Shown here one piece after another: positions 56,708 to 64,000 of a DNA stretch of 64,000 bases. Origin of the DNA: Pelobates cultripes (lineage: Eukaryota > Chordata > Amphibia > Anura > Pelobatidae); the NCBI GenBank assembly GCA_933207985.1, contig OW240913.1, forward strand, positions 266,375,201 through 266,439,200, written 5' to 3'. The notes beneath the pieces were generated by a model that was given only the letters and a program-made list of their open reading frames with translations, made no database searches and was not told the origin of the DNA. The stretch's first letter is position 1, and every line of letters begins with the position of its first letter. Position numbers and translations under genes: made by a program.

Positions 56708-56750
56708 GTTCCCCTGGAAGAGCCTTTTGTGGCGAAACGCGCGTCGGGAG
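56708..56750 (+). ncRNA. Hammerhead-like motif, degenerate first box
   Basis: CTGGAAGA takes the place of CTGATGA. It is followed by a GCC/GGC stem II with a TTTTGT loop, then GAAA, CGCGCG and GTC, flanked by GGTTCCC and GGGAG. Stem II and the GAAA-CGCGCG-GTC half are good, but the altered first box probably abolishes cleavage. Confidence 0.5.
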
Positions 56751-56876
56751 TAGTTAGAGAGCGGGTGGTTGGAGCTTTGATTTGGGGATTATGCTGCAGC
56801 TAGTTGAGATGATTCAGGATATATTCTCTTTACTACCCTCTCCTTTCGTTTATTACTAGACCTTAACCTCTGTGAA

Positions 56877-56968
56877 CCTTCTATTGAGGTTTACCTTAGA
56901 TCGATATAGGCAGGTTACTTTACCTTCTATTGAAGTTATTCTCAGACCGATGTAGGCAGGTTACTTTT
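56877..56968 (+). repeat. 46-bp imperfect tandem duplication
   Basis: CCTTCTATTGAGGTTTACC...AGGCAGGTTACTTT is repeated at 56923 as CCTTCTATTGAAGTTATTC...AGGCAGGTTACTTT. Confidence 0.75.
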
Positions 56969-57189
56969 GCCCCAGAGTTGTGGGAGTTAGGAGTTAATAT
57001 TGTTTACACTAGGGCTTTTCTGTGAGACAGATTTAAGACTTTCCTTTTTCTTGTTACTATAGACATGATTGTCTTGAAGACACTTTAGGTAACCCCCTTT
57101 CTTCTTTTTTTCTTTTTCTGTCTCTGTTAATAACCTAGTGATTTGTTTTATTTTCATTCTCCTTCCTCCCCCTGTTTTTTATTGTATGT

Positions 57190-57514
57190 ATTATTTTTTT
57201 TTTTGTAAATATGAATTTTATTGACGTAAATGCAGTTGTTTACAAGCGTGCAGATTTGGAAAGGAGACACGCAGGTCTCAAACATAATGTAAGGTATCCA
57301 TGTATCTATTTTGACATCATGTGTCCGTTCCCATAGAGCCCGCAGGCCTCGTTATTCTATGGTCGCATTTTCGGCCCTTTTGTCAGCTACCTCTCGTCCC
57401 TATCTCCTTTCTGTTGTAAATCCCCCTTCCTGACATGTGTTCCTGGTCTCAGGGTATCGTGCGTCCTCTGGTGGGGTCGGTAAGATTAGCTGGCTATATC
57501 CTGGGGCACACTGG
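57190..57514 (-). mobile_element. L1-type LINE 3' end, cut by assembly gap
   Basis: A T-run (poly-A on the minus strand) is followed by AAATATGAATTTTATTGACG and less AT-rich 3' UTR-like DNA, like the other minus-strand L1 tails here. It ends at the gap. Confidence 0.5.
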
Positions 57515-57614
57515 NNNNNNNNNNNNNNNNNNNNNNNNNNNNNNNNNNNNNNNNNNNNNNNNNNNNNNNNNNNNNNNNNNNNNNNNNNNNNNNNNNNNNN
57601 NNNNNNNNNNNNNN
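57515..57614. other. Assembly gap (100 N)
   Basis: Exactly 100 N, the usual placeholder for a gap of unknown size. Translated frames across it are meaningless. Confidence 0.99.
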
Positions 57615-57837
57615 ATACTTTTTACTCTTGTTCCTATCTCTCTTTTTTCTATGATGAAAATAATGGTATCTTAGAAAGACCATTTAATGGCGAGAAAAAC
57701 GGTATGTAATATGTGTGGGTACAGTAAATGAGTAAGAGGAAAATTACAGCTAAACACAAACACCGCAGAAATTTAAAAACAGCCCTGGTCCTTAACAGTA
57801 AGAAAATGGAAAACCAGTCTGGTCACTAAGGGGTTAA
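57615..57837 (-). mobile_element. Fragment of 'TTAACCCCTTAAGGACC' element family
   Basis: On the minus strand it starts TTAACCCCTTAGTGACCAG and contains AGCTGTAATTTTCC, as in the 2.1-kb element at 50449. The distal part is lost in the gap. Confidence 0.6.
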
Positions 57838-60734
57838 AGTGACATTAATATTTTCCCCCATATTGTTTTGGGCTTACCACCCTCTCCTCCAGAAAAAAAA
57901 TCTTTCTAAACTACTGCAAATATATGTTTCCCCACATAGAAACTAGTGCCAGTATGGACGAGCCTTCACTGATTCGAACATTAGTGGATAACCCTGCATA
58001 TTTATCAACAGATTTATAAGAGAAAGAAAAGCTCATTATTTTGGGAGTTTTTTTGTTCTGTTTAATTTCAAGAAAGCCATGTGTAATATTACCATAGTTT
58101 GAAGCTCAGCTATTCTGCTAATGCTCTTTGTCTCTGTATGTGTATGTTCGTATGTACATTCCACCAAAAACATCTGTGCTTCATTTACCTATTTTACAGA
58201 GCTGCGGAATGGGGTTTATGCACAAAACGCCGAATTGTAGTGAATTGAAAAACAAATTTTTTATGTTTAGTTAAAAATTGCTCAGCTTAAAATATTCTCC
58301 AGCTCCGCTGTCAGTGCTTGCTTATATTACGGAAAATTTAGCAATTCGGTATTTAGTAAGTACAGTCCACTGCATTGGCGCTCTATGAATGAACAATTAC
58401 CAACAGTAATCACAAGCACTGTTCAATGCAGATCTAAAGTCACTGAATGGGTTAAGAGCGTAGTTATCCAGGTTCCTGAGATGGCTTCAGCATGTTACAG
58501 CATATATTCAAGGTATCAGGTATTTGCGCACATTGATGCTATGAAACAAAAATTATAAATATTTTTTTAAAAACAGAAAAAAATTGCCATTTTGCAATGC
58601 CTCCCCACCTTAACTTCCCACAGCACACTCTTCCTGTGTGAATATATCGAATTGGGTGGTCGAGTGCTTGGTGACAACCTCAATGTTTCTTTGTTAAGCG
58701 TTTGTCAGTAATTCTGTTTGTCATTTAAAGAGGCTGCGGCAAATAAAACCCTTTAACAAAAAACACACTGTGCTCTGTGGAAATGTGAGGCAGCATTTTC
58801 ATGCAAAAAAAAAACCAAAAAACAAGCGAGCGAGCAAAATTTGCAAAGTAGGCAGATTCAGCCAGCTCACAGCCTCCTTCAGACTTGCCAATTCATTTTC
58901 AGGATATATGACACCCCATTACGTTGTAGTAATAGCACAGATCTGGCCAGATTCCCCTTGAAAACGAAGGGAATTCTATTGTAGGAAATAACGGGTGCGT
59001 GATGAAAGGAAGAGGAAGTGAAGACATGTTCTGGATATATAAGTCTATGTGTGAATGTTTTCTAAAGATAGAAAGGGTTTAGTGTGCTGCTTTGAATGCC
59101 TCCAATTAGTGAAGGATCACAATGATCGCCAGCAATCAGCTTGGCATTAATCCTTAATTCAAACATGGTAGAACCACTGCATGTGGTGCTATCACTTGCA
59201 GTATCTCTCTCTTTTTTTTTTTAAACAGTATAAAAAGATAGATATATAGATAGATATATTGATTCATTCATCACAACATTTCAAATGGATAAAGAGGGAC
59301 ACTATAAATAGGAGTGTACTTGTTGGTGTGACAAGGGGTGAGGCAGCTCTGAGAAATTTTTGCTGACTTACTATTAACACGTTATACAAATGAGATGTAA
59401 TGTAGAACAAGAACAGTGTATCTTATTTACACAGACTGATTTCTAAGCACATTTATTGCAGTTTAAAGACACATTACTGCATCATTGCTGTGGAGCTTTG
59501 TTATACACACCAGACATACCAACAGTATGGAGCTCCTAGAAAAGAGGGACTTTGGTATAGACAAGAGAGACAGAGGGATTTTGACCCAAAATAGGGGGTG
59601 CCCCTCCCCTATTATTATTACATAAGCATATGAATTGATTGTATTATTTAATTTTTCATGATGATGCTGCAGCAGTTTATTAATAAACCAGGATACTATG
59701 TCAGAGTGGTTCGTTAAATGAGAATGACAAAGCAAATGAAATCTGTTCACTTTAAATAAAGCTATTTATGTTTGCACCCTGCCTGCTGGTACGGATGATA
59801 AATCTACTTGCCATCTGTGATAATGGGATGTGATACTGATCATGTTTTATGGACTAATGAGATTGGAGACTACTTTACATAGGTCATTGCAGTGCTAATG
59901 AATTACGCCTTCCATCTCATATCAACTAAGTGCTATTTTATTGACCTTTTCTACGTCGCTCTGAAAGGCTATTTTCCACTCCTTTCTCTAACATATCCAG
60001 TGCAGTGGTTCTGTGGCATATCTGGTTTTCATGTTCAACTTCCATTAATCATCTGAATGGCTTTCTAGGCTGGTACAATTATTCTCTTAATTTCCTTACT
60101 ATGAAAATTGTGTATTTTAAATATAAGTAGCACCTGTGATTTATACAATCAAGTCATTTGTGAGCTGTGCATACTTCAGGCGAATCTCCTGAGCGCTGTT
60201 CTAATTCTTTCATTTAGATCTTCATCAACTCGAAAATGGATTTGTGTTAAAAGCCAACACAGCCTTCCCATTTCTGAATATGCAAACACATCAAACACAT
60301 TAAAGGCTGAGCACAAGAAGTATCAGTCAATTTAAATGGTACATAATTTATTTTCAATAAAGGGCTTCGGGCTCAAAGTCCCCACTGCATCATTTTTACT
60401 GTTAATTTTTAGAGCATCTATATTGTTGCCACTTACATGATCTTATTAGTATTTAAACCTTATTGTACAAGTTTATGCACAGAACGACTTGCTGGTGAAA
60501 TAACTAATCTTTGTGGTAGTTTGGTCCATGGAAAAGACAAGGTCGTGTACAGTGCCAGAAACACTGTATCAAAACCATGATAATCTCCTGTCAACCTCAG
60601 TAGTGAATTCATCAAAGGAAGGGGACGCACACGTTAAATGTAACCAAACTAAGATGCATCTAGACTGGGCTCATGAAACCCAAAAGAAATACTTTCATTT
60701 TAAAAAGATAACTGAGCACTCAAAGAGGTTTTAG
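57838..60734. other. No recognisable gene
   Basis: AT-rich unique-looking DNA. Short frames (58770-58961, 59463-59750, 60108-60335, 60513-60734) carry no recognised domain. Confidence 0.5.
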
Positions 60735-60890
60735 TGAGCATACTTTTTTAAAGCAACTTTTTGGCTCTCTACGCAAGCCTTTATCAAGCATAGTGATGCT
60801 TCATAACAACTTGAGTAGAGAGTCAAAACATTGGTTAATGCTTTTAATAAAGTCTACTCACTGCAACCACTTCCAGTGCTCAGGCATCTT
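60735..60890 (+). mobile_element. Possible Penelope-like tail
   Basis: CTTTATCAAGCATAGTGATG...GAGAGTCAAAACATTGG followed by GCTTTTAATAAAGTCTACTC. This is similar in layout to the GAAACGTTG and AATAAAG tails at 35176-35375. Weak. Confidence 0.35.
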
Positions 60891-61209
60891 TTTTAAAATT
60901 GAACCTCAGCAATGAAGTCTAAGTTCCCTATCTATGTCATGTCCTAAATAATTAGCACTAATGAGGGAAGAGGTTGTCCTACCACAGCCATTTCTAACAA
61001 GAGGTGAGTATGATTACAGCAACAATTTATTATGTTAATGGTAATTGGGCTGCATTTACTTTCACCTTATATTCCCCCAAAAATGTTAATTCCACGATTA
61101 GTCATCCCTACTATCATACTACAGTGCGCAGACACTGAAATTACCCATCGTGAGTGTGAATTAATTTTTCCCTCCTTTCTTTGCCTCATGCTGATTGCAT
61201 CATAATGTT
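60891..61209. other. No recognisable gene
   Basis: AT-rich; nothing recognised. Confidence 0.5.
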
Positions 61210-61221
61210 GGAATATGATTT

Positions 61222-61475
61222 ATTTATTTTATTTTTTATATTCTTTATTTTTGTTGTGCGAGCATTACATCCTGCTTGGATAGCCACGACAGCCATAACA
61301 AGCCCAACGGCAACATAATATAACATCTGCATGGCATATATAATAACTACACGTTTTTAAATGTTAAGAGACAAGTATAAAATGAAACAACAGATTGTTA
61401 AATTATGAAGAGTGTAGTTCCCGTACGAACAGTAGGATTATTAGTGGCATAGGTACATTTGAGTTAGAATAAGCA
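61222..61475 (-). mobile_element. LINE 3' end insertion with 12-bp TSD
   Basis: A 254-bp severely 5'-truncated retroposed segment. The duplication GGAATATGATTT is at 61210-61221 and 61476-61487. The A-rich tail lies on the minus strand (T-rich 61222-61250), so the element reads leftward. Probably an L1 3' UTR; the family is not proven. Confidence 0.7.
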
Positions 61476-61487
61476 GGAATATGATTT

Positions 61488-61691
61488 TTCGCTGGGAAAT
61501 AAGCTTAGAATGTCCTATAAATTAATAGGAAGTTGTTAGAATTTTAATTACCATATAGGCAACTGTATCAGGTACGGAAAGAGCTAAAAACAAATTTTGC
61601 CTCTTTTTGATATTAGATGTTATATTTTGGTAGGTCACACAAATCTCTATGGCTACATACATTTTTTTTGAGTCTTTGAATATCAAACCAG

Positions 61692-61743
<52 letters not shown>

Positions 61744-63084
61744 TTTTATTTTTTTTTTGTGTACCCATAACCAGAGCTGGTCAATATTGATGTTTTAATC
61801 CTACAGGATTACATTACATAGCATAGTTTTTCTTTAGATCTCACATTTAAAAAAAAACAAACAAACAATAAAAAAATAAAACCATTTAATAAGATCTTTT
61901 TGAGTTACTTTTACAAAATGTTAGCAGTGCTTAGATACTATTCCCAGAATGCATCTCACCTTATCTTCCTGATTGGCCATTGTAATCTTTTAAATCTTTA
62001 TAGAGTGTTTTATAACGGTTGTAGAAAACAAGAAGCAAGGAGATTATTTTTTACATCTTTTTAACTCAACCGCAGTTTACAGTTGTTAATGAAAATGTCT
62101 GAAAAATGCCAACTTCGCATATTTTGTTGATTAATGTAAAGTTCTTAAAGGTGACAGGTCCTCTTTAAGTACTTAGATTTATATCACACTTGTAACACAC
62201 ATGTAAAATGGCTACTTTCCCTGAGGCAGGATATCATGGGAGGCACAGTGCATGAAACATTACTGTCGAGGATGAGCAGTTGTTGGGATAACACTTAAAA
62301 GGTAAAAAGAGAGAAACACAGTTTCTGGGTTGTTAATATATTTTTGATATTTATAGAAGCATGAATGAGCTGCAGACAGGAAGAGAGGTTAAGAATGTCA
62401 ACCCCTTATATATAAGGGTAATTCTTGCATTTGATTAATGATATAGACAGCTTAGTTTAGGTTAGCTCAAACTACTTGGCGTTTCTCTTTTATAGATTTT
62501 TAAAACTTAATCTTAAAAAGAGCATGTGACCTAGGTCACAAAACTGTCATATCAAAGTGTGTTTGGACCAGCAGGGAACCCGTTCCAAAATCCTCAGCAT
62601 TAGTCAGACTATAGCCCTGGGACCTAAGAATTTAGCAGGAGACGCTAAATGCTCTCCTGTGTGCTTGTAGCTCTTCACTGTGGCATGATGGGAAATTCAC
62701 TAGAGAGCTATTGTGTGTAGAGCAATGCTGTATATTATTAGCAAAACATAGCTGTGCTTTCTCTAGCTTAATCCTCCCTGTGATTCTCGTATTCCGCTCA
62801 GATTCTGAAGAAAAAAATTAAAAGAATGGAAAAGGACCTTGAACTTGTTTTGCGTTATTCCAAAAAAATCATGTGTTTAATGTAATTGCTTAATGGCTAT
62901 GCAGAAAGCATCCAAAACATCTGCATGAGCACTGTTTCCTGTATTATAGTCCTTGTTTGTATTTTAATATAATTTTATATCCAGTTATAGTTGGTAAAAT
63001 AATAAAATAAAGCAAAATAGTGATAAAACAGCAGGACCCAGCAGGACCTAAGAAAGGTTTGACTTATCACATAAGGGGAGGAAC
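61488..63084. other. No recognisable gene
   Basis: AT-rich, with an (AT)n block at 61700-61740 and T-runs after it. Confidence 0.5.
61700..61740. repeat. (AT)n microsatellite
   Basis: About 20 AT units followed by T-runs. Confidence 0.9.
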
Positions 63085-63152
63085 TAGCCACCCACCCCCG
63101 GCACCATAACCACTACAGCTGTAGAGGTTATGGTGCTTGGAATGTTCTTTAA
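63085..63152. mobile_element. TTAA MITE fragment
   Basis: GGCACCATAACCACTACAGC folds on GTAGAGGTTATGGTGC, then GTTCTTTAA. This is a MITE end without its partner. Confidence 0.5.
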
Positions 63153-63875
63153 ATATGCTGGACAAACATAGCTAGGCTTGGGAAGTTTTTACACTGCCAT
63201 GATGGTAGATTTTTGCAGTCTGTAACGATCAGGATTTTGATTTGGGATTTCAATTTTGCTTCTAGAGACAGTCCCCTAAAAGTGCAGTGCAAGAGCATCA
63301 AAAGTGCTTACATATATTTTGCATATGAGCAGTCCTAATTGACAATCTGGCATGCCTGTGCTGGCTAGCTTCTTTTCTGTTATCCATGCTCCCAAGCCTT
63401 GTATTCCTATTCCAACTCCACTCATTCCCCACCCATGTCCATCCCATGTGTATACCTCCCAGGGTTGGGAGATATGTGACGTTAAAAATATAAATGGCAC
63501 TTAGCTGCCTCATATTGCCTTTAGATTCAATTGTGGAGGTTTTTTCTAAGCAATTATTTTCTATGTATAGACCACACTTTAATAAAAGGATTGTGCATCA
63601 AACCAGAACATATCAGACAAGCTAACATATGAATATTATATTTCTAGATGACTGGTGAGAAATTGATTGTTATTGGTACAATATAATTACAATGTATCCT
63701 TAAAATACACAGATTATTCAGCAGTTATGCTAATTACTTAGATCTATAATTTCCCTAACCAATACTCCGGCCCACCAGTGAATAACCCTGACACCAGCAT
63801 ATTGTGGCATTTGCCACAGCTTTATTTCATGGTTGGTAACAAGCATAACTGAAAGGGTACCAGGCCTTGCTGGTG

Positions 63876-63906
<31 letters not shown>

Positions 63907-64000
63907 AGTGGCCAAAAATAAGCAATGTAGGTAAAGCGTATCTTATTATTTTTTAATTAAATTATATATTTTTAAAACTGTGCCACAATAAAGAGCCCCC
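63153..64000. other. No recognisable gene
   Basis: AT-rich; (CA)n at about 63875-63904 is the only clear repeat. Confidence 0.5.
63875..63904. repeat. (CA)n microsatellite
   Basis: About 15 CA units. Confidence 0.9.

Larger units (their letters stand above)
54690..57200 (+). mobile_element. Penelope-like element with inverted terminal segments
   Basis: A plus-strand RT ORF (55004-56062) is followed by a GC-rich promoter/hammerhead-like module (56640-56750) and a 3' segment. The 3' segment 57019-57200 is present in inverted form at 54771-54951, on the 5' side. The left arm continues outward to TAACTTTTAATAAATTCC (about 54700), the family's terminal motif, while the right arm is cut off near 57200 by an L1 tail. 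Inverted, 5'-truncated terminal copies are a known feature of Penelope-like insertions. Confidence 0.8.

Noticed and set aside
57435..57709. Open frames spanning the N block
   Set aside because: They consist largely of unknown residues from an assembly gap.
1..64000. Host exons, tRNA/rRNA genes or a CRISPR array
   Set aside because: No conserved host domain, cloverleaf or regularly spaced repeat-spacer pattern was visible; weakly conserved exons or regulatory elements cannot be excluded by eye.

Overview
The window looks like intergenic or intronic DNA from a large, transposon-rich vertebrate genome, most likely a frog (Anura). The evidence is the mix of elements: a Ngaro tyrosine-recombinase retrotransposon with a hydrolase ORF, Penelope-like elements, L1 and L2 LINEs, Tc1-type transposons, hAT foldback elements, and many TTAA-flanked miniature elements resembling the T2/Kolobok-type MITEs of Xenopus. 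I found no host protein-coding exon, tRNA, rRNA or CRISPR array. Every coding stretch I can support belongs to a mobile element. A 100-N assembly gap lies at 57515-57614.

Layout: 1-1515 is an L1 ORF2 fragment (minus). 4404-10234 is a nearly intact Ngaro element and the best-preserved feature here: A1 repeat, gag, RT-RNase H, tyrosine recombinase, SGNH hydrolase, then B1-A2-B2 repeats. Its only visible coding lesions are one TAG in pol and one TGA in the hydrolase. A diverged Ngaro-like solo terminus follows at about 10720-11395. 11908-16280 is a cluster of MITEs ending in a hAT foldback element with a perfect 8-bp duplication. 16731-18750 is an L2-clade LINE (minus) with one frameshift. 21835-24280 is a MITE split by a Tc1 transposon. 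25341-26022 is a second L2 tail. 27133-32703 carries palindromic MITEs and a minisatellite. 33844-35375 holds a Tc1 deletion derivative and two Penelope-type tails. 36740-40400 is a decayed Penelope-like element with RT and GIY-YIG domains (minus). 40650-43022 is an L1 copy with target-site duplications that has lost most of ORF2. 43608-52642 holds more MITEs, a Tc1 derivative, a 100-bp tandem duplication and a 2.1-kb multi-hairpin TTAA element nested in another MITE. 53188-53620 is a second hAT element with a perfect 8-bp duplication. 54690-57200 is a Penelope-like element with an open 352-codon RT frame and inverted terminal segments. The remainder is AT-rich DNA with short repeat fragments.

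How the parts work together: in the Ngaro element, gag (particle protein), RT-RNase H (copying) and the recombinase (integration of a circular intermediate) form one expression chain. The ORFs overlap: pol overlaps the gag end, the recombinase has no early ATG, and the hydrolase ATG shares a base with the recombinase stop (TGATG). In both larger Penelope-like elements an ATTGG/CCAAT pair, an ATTTAAAT box and a hammerhead-ribozyme-like motif follow in the same order, which suggests a shared promoter-ribozyme module. Family assignments rest on motifs read by eye; no database search was run.
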